DNA from: REDI01 sp038123735
GTDB lineage: Bacteria; Myxococcota_A; UBA796; GCA-2862545
Direction of reading: 5' to 3'
DNA length: 32,970 nt
NCBI GenBank assembly: GCA_038123735.1
Contig: JAYPAP010000027.1
Location: 1 to 32,970, forward strand
Shown: positions 24,384 to 32,880 of the stretch, in pieces
Numbering within the stretch: the stretch's first letter is position 1
How the letters are laid out: each line of letters begins with the position of its first letter
Notes under the pieces: generated by a model
What the model saw: only the letters and a program-made list of their open reading frames with translations
What the model was told of the DNA's origin: nothing
Database searches by the model: none
Translations under genes and position numbers: made by a program

Positions 24384-25553
24384 CTAGCTCAGGATACTCA
24401 CCCAGCTACCCAGGTTAATTTCAGATGCATCCGTGTACGTGAAGAAGTTCTGCTCGCCCCACTTCGCGAACCCCGCCCTCGCAGTCTCCGGGCTCTCGAA
24501 GCTCTCGTAGACATCCAAGAGCTCGCTATTCTTTTGCGCCCGACGCTTCAGTGCCTCCAGGTCCTCACCGCCAAAGCCAGGCACCTGCGTCGCACCATTC
24601 TTCACATAAATGCCCGGGTTTACCCATAACCCGTAGGGGTCGTTAATCGTGATCCCCTCGGCACTCACATCGGTGACGTACACCACGTGCCCCGACCCGG
24701 TGAACTCACCCTGCGCCGTCGCCGTGGCCCCCTCATCGAGAGCGGCCTCGACGGCCTTCCAATCGGACTGCTTCTCGACGTTCACAGTGTTGGCGCCATC
24801 CGCTGAGGTGCCGCTGTAAAACGACGCGACATACTGCTGGGCATTCGGGTCTTTATAGAATCGCCCGCCATAGCGATTATCCGCCCATGTGGCCCAATCA
24901 TCCCCCCAGAAGAACGACGGCTTCGCTTTGACGGCGGCAGGCCAGTCGGTCTTCTGCAGCAGTTCGATGATCAAGTCTTCGAGCTGCTCGTAGTTGGTCT
25001 GTCCGCCCACGTCTTCGAGGAACTGGATCGTCTGCGAGCGCACCGAAGCCTCATCGCCGCCGTGCAGGTCGATCAACGCCATGGTGAACGCCGTGGGACT
25101 ACACGACGCATCCGCTGCGACGTGGGCGCTCTTATTGTCTCGCTGAGATTTATATGTGGAGTCTGGCCCTTCTTCCTCGAGAATCTGCTCCGCTTCATCT
25201 ACCGCGGGGTCTGCTCCCTCCTCAAGACCAGGAATCACGGTCTCTGGCGGAGTCTCTCGTGCGACGTTTTCATCGCCTCCCACCAAGGTCTCCGCGATGG
25301 CATCGAAGATGTCGCCACCTTGGTCGACGACGCCAACGCCAGCATCCACGACGCCATTCACGACACCGGTGGCTTGCTCGACCGCGCCCGCTCCCAGGTC
25401 TAGCGCCTCCTGAACCGCGGCATTGCCCGCATCAGCAGCTGACCCCACAGCGTCCCGCAGCACATTCGCCGCCGACTCGGCGGTTTCATGCACGACATCG
25501 GCAAGGTTTAGCGAATCTGGGACGAGGTCCCACCAGGAAGAGGACTGCTTCAT
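24384..25553 (-). CDS. C39-like cysteine-peptidase-fold protein with helical N-terminal region
   Basis: 389 residues. There is no signal peptide: the N-terminus is MKQSSSWWDLVPDSLNLADVV. Residues ~18-95 are Ala/Val/Gly/Asp-rich and helical (AESAANVLRDAVGSAADAGN; VVNGVVDAGVGVVDQGGD). An acidic linker follows (~100-135). The rest matches a papain-like/peptidase C39-like fold: Cys151 in DASCSPTAFTMAL, His289 in GSGHVVYVTDVS and Asp305 in ITINDPYG, the expected Cys-His-Asp order. C39-like domains cleave leader peptides in bacteriocin exporters or act as toxins and effectors. Lack of a leader and of an ABC transporter argues against classical export. It is divergent from tldD/tldE. An effector or peptide-processing role is inference. 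Confidence 0.75.
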   Translation of the reverse strand: MKQSSSWWDLVPDSLNLADVVHETAESAANVLRDAVGSAADAGNAAVQEALDLGAGAVEQATGVVNGVVDAGVGVVDQGGDIFDAIAETLVGGDENVARETPPETVIPGLEEGADPAVDEAEQILEEEGPDSTYKSQRDNKSAHVAADASCSPTAFTMALIDLHGGDEASVRSQTIQFLEDVGGQTNYEQLEDLIIELLQKTDWPAAVKAKPSFFWGDDWATWADNRYGGRFYKDPNAQQYVASFYSGTSADGANTVNVEKQSDWKAVEAALDEGATATAQGEFTGSGHVVYVTDVSAEGITINDPYGLWVNPGIYVKNGATQVPGFGGEDLEALKRRAQKNSELLDVYESFESPETARAGFAKWGEQNFFTYTDASEINLGSWVSILS

Positions 25554-25725
25554 AAATTCGCATTAACTCTGGCCGCCGACGCAACACCAACCGCCCGGGC
25601 ACTTCTTTACTTGGTCCCCACCCAAGAGGGGCGCCGGTCATGATACGCTCGTCATCCGCTCAGCTCGGGATGAGCGCCACCTTTTATACAGCTCAAACGC
25701 CAATAGTTGATGTTTCGGAGGAAGG

Positions 25726-27273
25726 ATGAGCACACCTACGAGAAGAGGATTTATCGGCTGGAGCATGGCGGGGGCGGCAGCGCTGTCCATGCCGGGCTTC
25801 CTCGCCGCCTGCAAACAAGAGGGCGTCGTCGAGGCGGCCGCCACCGGCGCCATTCCCGAGAACCCATTCCTCGCCTGGTTCAATATCGACGAATCTGTGA
25901 TTCGCACGGTACTCGCTGAGTTGACCTCTCGCGGCGCCGACCATGCCGAGCTGTACTTCCAGCACACGCGGAGCAACTCCATCGGCATGGAAGATGGGAT
26001 CATCCACAAGGCCAACACCTCGGTAGACCAAGGCGTTGGGTTGCGCGTCGTGATCGGCGACCAGGTCGGGTACGCCTTCACGGAAGAGCTCACCCGCGAG
26101 GCCATGCTCGGCGCGGCGCGGACCGCAGCCGCCATCGCCCAGTCCGGGGCAGCCGTCCAACCGCAGTCCTTCTCCGTCCAAGCGCTCGGCGGTCTGTACG
26201 CCTTGAACGTTCCATGGGCCGAAGTCGGCGTCGACTCCAAGCTCCCCATTCTGACCAAGGTCGACGGTTTCGCTCGCGCCGGGGACCCACGGGTGAAGAA
26301 GGTGAGCGTCAGCTACTCCGACAGCGACACCCGGATTCTCATCGCCACCCTCGACGGTCGGATCATGGTCGACCAGCGCCCCATGACCCGGCTGTGGTGC
26401 ACCACAACCGCCGAGCAGAACGGCAAGACGGTGAGCCAGAGCGCGAACATCGCGGGTCGCCGAGGGATCGACTGGTACACCGACCAGGAGCTGAAAGACC
26501 TGGCCAAACGGGCGATCGATCGCACCGTGATCCTCTTTGATGCCGTACGTCCACCCGCTGGCGAGATGCCGGTCATCCTCGCCGCTGGCGCGAGTGGAAT
26601 CCTCCTTCACGAGGCGATCGGTCACGGGATGGAGGCTGACTTCAACCGTAAAGGCACCAGCATCTACAGCTCGATGCTCGGCCAGAAGGTCGCTCCCGAC
26701 TTTGTGACCATCGTCGATAACGGCACCCAGCCAAACCTCCGCGGCGCGCTGAACGTCGACGATGAGGGCAACCCCACAGAACGTACCGAACTCGTCAAGA
26801 ATGGGGTGCTCAACAGCTACCTGCACGACCGGATCAGCGCCAAGCACTACGGCGTGACCCCGACCGGGTCCGGGCGGCGCCAGAGTTTCCGGCACGTCAT
26901 CCAGCCGCGGATGCGCAGCACGTACATGGAGAACGGCCCGCACACCCGGGAGGAGATCATCGCCTCCGTCAAGAAGGGCATCATCGCGGAGACCTTCACC
27001 AATGGCCAGGTCGCTATCGGTGCAGGAGACTTCACCTTCTACGTGAAGAATGGCTGGCTCGTCGAGGACGGAAAGATCACGGCACCCATCAAGGATGTGA
27101 ACATCATCGGCAACGGTCCCGACGCGTTGCGCAAGGTCACCATGGTCGCGAACGACACCACGATCGACATCGGTGGATGGACCTGCGGCAAGAATGGCCA
27201 AGGCGTTCCCGTGAGCCAAGGCATGCCGACGACCCTCGTCAGCGCCATGACCGTTGGAGGTTCCAATGGCTGA
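25726..27273 (+). CDS. tldD: TldD-family metalloprotease with Tat lipoprotein signal
   Basis: 515 residues. The start at 25726 follows GGAGGAAGG. The N-terminus has a twin-arginine signal (TRRGFIGWSMAGAAAL) ending in a lipobox (FLAAC, Cys29), so export of a folded, lipid-anchored protein is predicted. The body is TldD: MEDGIIHKANTSVDQGVGLRVV, the metal site HEAIGH-GMEAD (295-304, HExxxH) and a C-terminal Cys in WTCGKNGQGVPVSQGMP (Cys487) that supplies a further zinc ligand in characterised TldD. TldD pairs with TldE to form a heterodimeric protease that digests unfolded peptides through a narrow channel (E. coli microcin B17 maturation, CcdA decay). The E. coli pair is cytoplasmic, so a signal is unusual. 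It overlaps tldE by 8 nt, giving tight coupling. Confidence 0.95.
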   Translation: MSTPTRRGFIGWSMAGAAALSMPGFLAACKQEGVVEAAATGAIPENPFLAWFNIDESVIRTVLAELTSRGADHAELYFQHTRSNSIGMEDGIIHKANTSVDQGVGLRVVIGDQVGYAFTEELTREAMLGAARTAAAIAQSGAAVQPQSFSVQALGGLYALNVPWAEVGVDSKLPILTKVDGFARAGDPRVKKVSVSYSDSDTRILIATLDGRIMVDQRPMTRLWCTTTAEQNGKTVSQSANIAGRRGIDWYTDQELKDLAKRAIDRTVILFDAVRPPAGEMPVILAAGASGILLHEAIGHGMEADFNRKGTSIYSSMLGQKVAPDFVTIVDNGTQPNLRGALNVDDEGNPTERTELVKNGVLNSYLHDRISAKHYGVTPTGSGRRQSFRHVIQPRMRSTYMENGPHTREEIIASVKKGIIAETFTNGQVAIGAGDFTFYVKNGWLVEDGKITAPIKDVNIIGNGPDALRKVTMVANDTTIDIGGWTCGKNGQGVPVSQGMPTTLVSAMTVGGSNG

Positions 27274-28576
27274 GTCCCTGAATGCGTTGGTCAGTCGCGC
27301 AGTATCGATGGCGCAGGAGGCTGGGGCAAGCGATGCCTGTGCGAGCGCGAGCCGCAGCCGCGAAGTCGAGACGACGGTGCGCGATGGCGCGCTTGAGACC
27401 GTAAAGGATGCCACCTCAAACAGCCTCTCGATGCGCCTGTGGGTCGATGGTCGCTACGGCAGCCACTCCACGAATGACCTGCGAGAAGACAGTCTGAAGC
27501 GCTTCATCGCGGATGCGGTGGCGCTCACCCGCGCAGTCCAGGTCGATGCACACCGCGTCGTGCCAGACCCCTCGCTCTTCGAAGGTCGGGCCGAAGTGGA
27601 CCTCGACCTGGTGGATGCCGGAGTTCAGGCGCTCACCCGCGAGGAGCGCCTCGCCCTGGCCATGGCCCAAAATGCAGTATTGAAGGATAATCCCAAGATC
27701 ATCTCCGCAACGTCTGGGGTGAGCGATAGTACCAACCGCTCCGCCATGGCCAGCAGCAATGGGTTCACCGGAGAGCACGGCGGCACGAGCCTGTGGCTTG
27801 GGTCCGAGGTCACCGTCGAAGATGACGGAAAGAAGCCCGAGGGATGGATGTGGGGCGGCGCCCGCCATCGTGCGGATGCGCCCGACCCGGTCCAGATCGC
27901 CAATACGGCACTCAGTCGGGTCCTCGCCCGGATCGGCAGCGTCAAAGGACCGACCGCCCGGACGACCATGGTGCTAGACCCCTCGGTATCTGGGAGCCTC
28001 GTCTCCCGTCTCATGCGCCCTGCATCCGGCCGCTCCCTCTCCCAAGGGCGGTCGTTTTGGGAAAACACCCTCGGCGAACGCACGGTCAATGAGGCGCTGA
28101 CCATCATCGATGACCCGCTTCTTCCACGGGGATTCCGAAGCCGCACGTGGGATGGCGAAGGCATCGCCCTCAAGCGCCGGGAGATCATGCAGAAGGGTGC
28201 CCTCGCGGCGTACAACCTGGATACTTATTACGGCTCCAAGCTTGGCATGAAGCCCACCGGAAGCTGGACCAACATGATCGTGGAGCCCGGCTCGCGCGAC
28301 CTCGCGGCCTTGATCGGAGCCACGAAGAGCGGGATCTATGTCACCGGGTGGCTCGGCGGAAATAGTGACAGCACCACCGGCGACTTCAGCCTCGGGCTAC
28401 GCGGACATCGCATCGAGAACGGAGCGATCGGAGCCCCCGTCGGCGAGATGAACATCACCGGCAACCTGCTTGAGCTATTCCAGGGACTCGTGGAAGTTGG
28501 CAATGACCCGTGGCCGTATTCCAGCCTGCGCTGTCCGACCCTCGTCTTCGAAAATGTAGACTTTGCGGGCGCGTGA
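27266..28576 (+). CDS. tldE: TldE/PmbA-family subunit of the TldD/TldE protease
   Basis: 436 residues from MAESLNALVSRAVSMAQEAGA. The ATG at 27266 overlaps the tldD stop (27271-27273) and has GGAGG at 27256-27260, so it is preferred over an ATG four codons earlier. It has the PmbA layout: N-terminal domain (VETTVRDGALETVKDATSNSLSMRLWVDGRYG), central region with LDPSVSGSLVSRLMRPASGRSL, and C-terminal block GSWTNMIVEPGSRDL, VTGWLGGNSDSTTGDFSLG and GNLLELFQGL. TldE lacks the metal site and forms half of the chamber with TldD. No signal peptide or membrane segment is visible. If TldD is exported, TldE must either hitch-hike with it as a folded complex or stay inside. Convergent with a lipoprotein gene. 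Confidence 0.95.
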   Translation: MAESLNALVSRAVSMAQEAGASDACASASRSREVETTVRDGALETVKDATSNSLSMRLWVDGRYGSHSTNDLREDSLKRFIADAVALTRAVQVDAHRVVPDPSLFEGRAEVDLDLVDAGVQALTREERLALAMAQNAVLKDNPKIISATSGVSDSTNRSAMASSNGFTGEHGGTSLWLGSEVTVEDDGKKPEGWMWGGARHRADAPDPVQIANTALSRVLARIGSVKGPTARTTMVLDPSVSGSLVSRLMRPASGRSLSQGRSFWENTLGERTVNEALTIIDDPLLPRGFRSRTWDGEGIALKRREIMQKGALAAYNLDTYYGSKLGMKPTGSWTNMIVEPGSRDLAALIGATKSGIYVTGWLGGNSDSTTGDFSLGLRGHRIENGAIGAPVGEMNITGNLLELFQGLVEVGNDPWPYSSLRCPTLVFENVDFAGA

Positions 28577-28628
28577 TTGAAGACTGTGGAGGGTGGCCCG
28601 TGCGGGGCGGGAGGCTAGGACAAGCCCC

Positions 28629-29396
28629 TCACCCCCCGGCCAACGCAGCATCCACCGCATCCAAGTCCAATACCCGAACGTCCGTGGTGGTGTTCGGGCT
28701 CCCGCAGCAGGCCCCCTCACGAAAAATGAGGGCCTGGGCTGTCCCGGGGATGGGTACGATCTGTTTGACGTAGGTCGCCGACATCAAACCGGTCTCCGAG
28801 AAGTCGTCTACCTGAACGCTGAAGGTCTGCCCGGCCTTTTCAAACTCAAGGTGCTGCACCAGCTCGTCCCAGCGCTGCCGAATCACCAGCCCTCTGGACG
28901 GAAGCAACCACTCCGACTTGCCGGTTGCTGCGACGGGAGCCACAGGCGATTCCCAAGGCACGCCCGCCGCTGTCCACGCCGCCTTCGCCGCCGCAAGCCC
29001 CTTCCCCGCTTGGGTCTCATCCGTGCACGAGAGGAGGTCGTAGACCTTGAACTCTTGGCAATCTTTCGCGACAGTACACAGAGCAAGGGAGACGCTAGCA
29101 GGTACCTCACCGCGCACCTTTGGATAGGGACAAGGCGCCTCCATCACGTCCAGCTCGCTCACCGGGAGCACCAGGCGAAGCGCCCATGCAGCGCCACCGG
29201 GGGCCACACCGAGCACCTCCGCACTTCCAGGGCTATCAACCAACTGTTTGGGCCCGAGTACCGACGTGGCCGCTGGCTGAGCAGGAGCCTCCGCCGCACC
29301 AGGCTCCGCCACTTCCGTCTTGCTCGCGGCAGGCGCGCTCGGCTCACCGACTCCACCGCACCCCAACACGAGCGCAGCCAAATAACCCAAACGCAT
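28629..29396 (-). CDS. lipoprotein with Ala/Pro/Glu-rich linker, unknown function
   Basis: 255 residues from MRLGYLAALVLGCGG, with GGAGGAAGG directly before the ATG. An upstream in-frame extension has no signal-like features. The lipobox is VLGC, followed by an Ala/Glu/Pro linker (EVAEPGAAEAPAQPAATS). The mature domain has eight or so Cys in addition to the lipid Cys, including MEAPCPYPK, ALCTVAKDCQEF, LLSCTDET and a vicinal pair in EGACCGSPN. Several internal disulfides are likely, consistent with an exported protein. I recognise no domain. It is divergent from the GATase-like lipoprotein gene across ~190 bp. Confidence 0.8.
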   Translation of the reverse strand: MRLGYLAALVLGCGGVGEPSAPAASKTEVAEPGAAEAPAQPAATSVLGPKQLVDSPGSAEVLGVAPGGAAWALRLVLPVSELDVMEAPCPYPKVRGEVPASVSLALCTVAKDCQEFKVYDLLSCTDETQAGKGLAAAKAAWTAAGVPWESPVAPVAATGKSEWLLPSRGLVIRQRWDELVQHLEFEKAGQTFSVQVDDFSETGLMSATYVKQIVPIPGTAQALIFREGACCGSPNTTTDVRVLDLDAVDAALAGG

Positions 29397-29584
29397 CCTT
29401 CCTCCTTCATACAGCCCATTCGCGCGGCCCGGCCCACTGTACCGCTCGCGACGCCCACCTGTCCACGCGGCCCAACGGCGCCCCTGACCCTCCCCTGACA
29501 AGTTCTGGACATTCCCCTTGACGCCACCGCCTCTCGGTCGCAGCTTTGCGCCACGGGAGTTGTCCCGATTGTGTTGGAGAAAAA

Positions 29585-30649
29585 ATGTTACGTTGGATCC
29601 TGCCACTCTGCGTGGCTGTAAGCCTTGGTGCGGGCTGCGCACCGTCTGAAACTATCGTGCCGTCGCCGGATGATGCCGCGCCAACCATGGGCTCGATCAG
29701 CAGCCGCGAATGCCAGTTTGATGGAACCGGATGGCTAGCGAATGCCCAGGTCTACATCAATATCTTTGATGAGCGTGGCGTGGTCACGTCCCTGCGCCAG
29801 ACCAAGACCAATGCCGAGGGCTATTGGACGCTTCCCGGTCTGCCCGGCGACACCATGCATACCGTCTATACCCAGATTGGAACTGATATTCGTTCGGAGG
29901 ACTACTTCTTGCCTAGCGGCGACGACCTCGTGATCTCCCCTGAAGGATGCCTGCCCGAAGATGGCCTAAAGATCGCGGTCATCACCGGCGATTATGACGA
30001 TGCTACCACCGCCTTGGAGCGCCTAGGAATTCGCAGCGCCCGCATGGTCGACGGTAGCGATCAGGCGGCCCTCTTGAGCTTCTTGACCGACCCCGATGCA
30101 CTGGCGGCCTACGATGTCCTCTTCCTCGGCGGTGGCGTACGCGAAGACGGCGTCTTCTATAGCGACGATGCCACGAACCAAGACGTGCGCATGGTCCAGT
30201 CCTACCTCAAGACCTACGTCGAAGAGGGTGGTCACCTCATCGCCTCCGACCTCTCCTACGATGCGGTCGAGCTCCTATGGCCCGCGCCGATCAACTTCGC
30301 GGGCGACGACACGGCTCCCAATGCGGCGGAGGTGGGTCCAATCACGAGCGTAGTCGCCAATGTTACCGATCCCGGACTCGCCGAACGTCTCGGTGCCGAC
30401 ACGATGCCTGTCGCGTTCGATCTGCCTTCGTGGCCGGTCATCGACGATGTGAACCCCTACGTGAGCGTACACCTCACCGCCACCTTCGAATCCGTAGACG
30501 ACGACTTCGAGCGCACCGACACGCCGCTCGCGCTCAGCTTCTCTGACGGGTTCGGACGCGTATCGTTCACGTCCTTCCGACTGGACGCCAACCCGACCCC
30601 CGAAGTCGCCACCCTGTTCCGCCACATCGCCTACGACATCCGGAACTAG
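29585..30649 (+). CDS. lipoprotein with carboxypeptidase-regulatory-like and GATase1-like domains
   Basis: 354 residues from MLRWILPLCVAVSLGAGC, with GGAG 6 nt before the ATG. The lipobox is GAGC. Residues ~45-100 (WLANAQVYINIFDERGVV, TKTNAEGYWTLPGLPGD) resemble a carboxypeptidase-regulatory-like beta-sandwich. Residues ~128-235 (LKIAVITGDYDDATTALERLGI, AAYDVLFLGGGVRED, YLKTYVEEGGHLIASDLSYDAVELLWP) resemble the class-I glutamine-amidotransferase/ThuA-like flavodoxin-type fold, here without the usual catalytic Cys at the strand turn (LGGGVRED). The last ~115 residues are a beta-rich tail. A non-enzymatic sensing or binding role on the outer surface is possible. Its stop is 6 bp from the convergent MORN-repeat gene. 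Confidence 0.75.
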   Translation: MLRWILPLCVAVSLGAGCAPSETIVPSPDDAAPTMGSISSRECQFDGTGWLANAQVYINIFDERGVVTSLRQTKTNAEGYWTLPGLPGDTMHTVYTQIGTDIRSEDYFLPSGDDLVISPEGCLPEDGLKIAVITGDYDDATTALERLGIRSARMVDGSDQAALLSFLTDPDALAAYDVLFLGGGVREDGVFYSDDATNQDVRMVQSYLKTYVEEGGHLIASDLSYDAVELLWPAPINFAGDDTAPNAAEVGPITSVVANVTDPGLAERLGADTMPVAFDLPSWPVIDDVNPYVSVHLTATFESVDDDFERTDTPLALSFSDGFGRVSFTSFRLDANPTPEVATLFRHIAYDIRN

Positions 30650-30655
30650 GCCTTC

Positions 30656-32662
30656 CTACTCCACGGGTTGAGGCGTCTGCGGCCACTTTTTCCACACCAC
30701 ACAGGCTTCGAGCACCGCATCGGGTCTCGAGGCCCGCTTGGTGAGCACCCGCTCCGCCTCCACCCGGCGCCATCGCGTGCCCATAGGCTCATCGACCGAT
30801 CGCCACTGCCCGCCCTTCTCATCGAAGACATCGATGGCGCCAACCTTGTCGCTGTAAATGGCGAGTCGCAGTCGGGGGGTGCCGCTCGGCCACCACTCCT
30901 CGGCAGTCAGGAGCCTACCGTACTTCATGTCGATACTGTAGGCCTTGACGCCGTCGGGGTACCAGCCCTCTTGAAGCCCCTGTTGAACACCCTTTTTGTC
31001 GTATCGGGTCAGGGATGACGGCCGCCCGTCCGCATAGAAATGCTCGTCTTGGAGGACCAGGCCCCGGGTGCCGAGGATCGGAAAGATGATGGCCCCCGCA
31101 TCGATCTCCGTCGGGTTATCTACTTTGTGCCTCTTCATTGCCAGCGCGTTGCCATCCCAGCTATCCACGCCATGCCGGCTTCGGTCGAGGAGCCTGATCA
31201 CCTGGCGTCGGACCACGCGGGTGGGCTCCGCCTCGTCGTATTCGACCCGTATCAGCTCCTTCTCGCTCCCCTGAAACCGGATGCGACCATCCGGCAGATA
31301 CTCGGTCATCTCCTTGATGAACGGACGATTGCCCGAATACGGTCCAGGCCCGTATTTCTCTGTTCGAAGCAGCGTTCCATCCGGGTACCAATACGTCCAC
31401 TCGCCATCTTTGGGGCCGGAATGCGAACCGCTCGCCACCCGTAAGTTCCCCTCCGCAGCCTTGGCTGCACCATCATGCCACAGGGTCACCGTCTGAGATT
31501 CAAGGTAGTAATCCCATACTTGGCGCTGTACGATCCGACCCTGACGATCCCGGATCAGCCACTCCCCGCTCTTTTTCCCGTCGACGTAGAACTCTTCTCG
31601 ATGGACGGTTCCATCTTCATACCAATGCATCACCTTATGGCTCGCACCGTAGACCCGCGGGCCCCGCGTCTTCATCTGCCCGTTGGGCCAGTACTCGATC
31701 TTCTCTCCAGGGCGCCCCTCCACGATGAGGCGTTTCGGCGTGCCGTCAGGATAAAAGTAGGTCCGGTCGACGAGCTCGACCTTGCCGCTAAACCGAATTT
31801 TGCCCGAATTATTTAGGTAGTCTTCCGGGACGAATCGATACCGTTTCTGGACCTCTAGAACGCCCTCATCGGACTCAAACGAGTCGGTACGAAGACCCTC
31901 TTCCCAGTTTTCGCCAAGCTCATCCCGCTGCCAATTGGGCCAGGTTTGCTTGCCGTGCAGCTGCCCCTCGACGAAGAACAGCTCGTGCACGATCCGGTCA
32001 CCCTCGTACCTGCGCTGCGGCCCCTCTGGGACCCCATCTGCGAAGTTGTACTGGTAGAGCATCTCGCCGCTATACCCCCACGCCAATTGCTTGCCGTGGA
32101 GCTTACCCATCTTCCAAGAGTGCTTCTTCGCGAGGGAGTCCTTATTTTCCCACTCGGAGTCCTCACCATCGAGCTCGCCGTCGACGTAGTTCTGCTCGAT
32201 CTTGAGCCACCGATTGTCCCGTCGGCCGCTCCACTCCCGCAACGCCCCGTGTCGTTTCCCATTCTTATAAGATGCCTCAAAGCTGGGCTTGAGCTGGGAT
32301 ATATCGCTAGAGCTATTCCATGGGTCAGGCCACTTGCGCTGGACCCCGTGCAGCTCGCCATCGACCCAGGTCTCCTCCGACTCCAGAGCACCGCTGCGGT
32401 ACCACGTCTTGGAGACCCCGTGGCGCGTGCCCTTCTGGAAGGCCACTCGGCTCCGCATCTTGCCTTCTTCCCAGAAGATCTCTTTCCGGATGAGATTATC
32501 GGGTGAAAGGGAGTCCTGATAGAACCAGATCTCTTGCGGGTTGCCATCTGAATACAGGCGCCGCTCATCCCGGATGATGTCGCCGGCCTCGGCGGCGAGG
32601 AAGAATGGGCTGGCAAACGCCAGATATGCCGTGATTGCAAGGAAGGGAAGTCGTCGGATCAT
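30656..32662 (-). CDS. secreted MORN/YwqK-repeat protein
   Basis: 668 residues from MIRRLPFLAITAYLAFASPFF, a typical Sec signal peptide with probable cleavage after AEA (AEA|GD). No convincing ribosome binding site lies just upstream. Longer in-frame reading to 32935 is rejected because it lacks a signal and starts in low-quality coding. The mature protein is a chain of MORN-variant (YwqK-like) repeats with the pattern Y/W..G..HG....W...G.L..E.....G: e.g. KGTRHGVSKTWYRSGALES, DGELHGVQRKW, NGKRHGALREW and KDGEWTYWYPDGTLL. Such repeats form beta-hairpin sheets and occur in surface or toxin-linked proteins. The signal peptide points to a periplasmic or outer-surface role. A more diverged region near 500-590 has fewer clear repeats. 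Confidence 0.85.
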   Translation of the reverse strand: MIRRLPFLAITAYLAFASPFFLAAEAGDIIRDERRLYSDGNPQEIWFYQDSLSPDNLIRKEIFWEEGKMRSRVAFQKGTRHGVSKTWYRSGALESEETWVDGELHGVQRKWPDPWNSSSDISQLKPSFEASYKNGKRHGALREWSGRRDNRWLKIEQNYVDGELDGEDSEWENKDSLAKKHSWKMGKLHGKQLAWGYSGEMLYQYNFADGVPEGPQRRYEGDRIVHELFFVEGQLHGKQTWPNWQRDELGENWEEGLRTDSFESDEGVLEVQKRYRFVPEDYLNNSGKIRFSGKVELVDRTYFYPDGTPKRLIVEGRPGEKIEYWPNGQMKTRGPRVYGASHKVMHWYEDGTVHREEFYVDGKKSGEWLIRDRQGRIVQRQVWDYYLESQTVTLWHDGAAKAAEGNLRVASGSHSGPKDGEWTYWYPDGTLLRTEKYGPGPYSGNRPFIKEMTEYLPDGRIRFQGSEKELIRVEYDEAEPTRVVRRQVIRLLDRSRHGVDSWDGNALAMKRHKVDNPTEIDAGAIIFPILGTRGLVLQDEHFYADGRPSSLTRYDKKGVQQGLQEGWYPDGVKAYSIDMKYGRLLTAEEWWPSGTPRLRLAIYSDKVGAIDVFDEKGGQWRSVDEPMGTRWRRVEAERVLTKRASRPDAVLEACVVWKKWPQTPQPVE

Positions 32663-32831
32663 GCGGGGAGTGTACCGGCATGAACGGTGGCAATCAATGG
32701 TCTCGCTGTGAGCCATGGGACCGAGGATGCAACTCCATTGGGTCGACCAGGGCGCCTTGGTGAGGGATCCGCGTCGGATGCCGGTCTGTCGATGGCAGCA
32801 CGCGCCGGGTCGGATAGGCCGGGCACAAAGC

Positions 32832-32853
32832 GGCCGGCCCCGGTAGGCCGGCC
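32832..32853. repeat. GGCCGGCC inverted/direct repeat before the right-edge gene
   Basis: Two copies of the palindrome GGCCGGCC (32832-32839 and 32846-32853) flank CCGGTA and can form an 8-bp hairpin. It lies ~30 bp before the ATG at 32881. Its role is unclear; no T-run follows. Confidence 0.4.
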
Positions 32854-32880
32854 CCGACTGACCGACCTGATGAGGCATGC

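Noticed and set aside
25646..25676. Mutually exclusive bulged hairpins before tldD that could be an attenuator
   Set aside because: The stems are only 5-6 bp, with no T-run directly after them and no leader peptide. Chance pairing in GC-rich DNA is sufficient.
25693..27414. A 573-codon open frame on the minus strand opposite tldD
   Set aside because: It runs antisense to a clear TldD gene and reflects high GC at third codon positions. It has no family-like motif, and the plus-strand gene carries the metal site and start signals.
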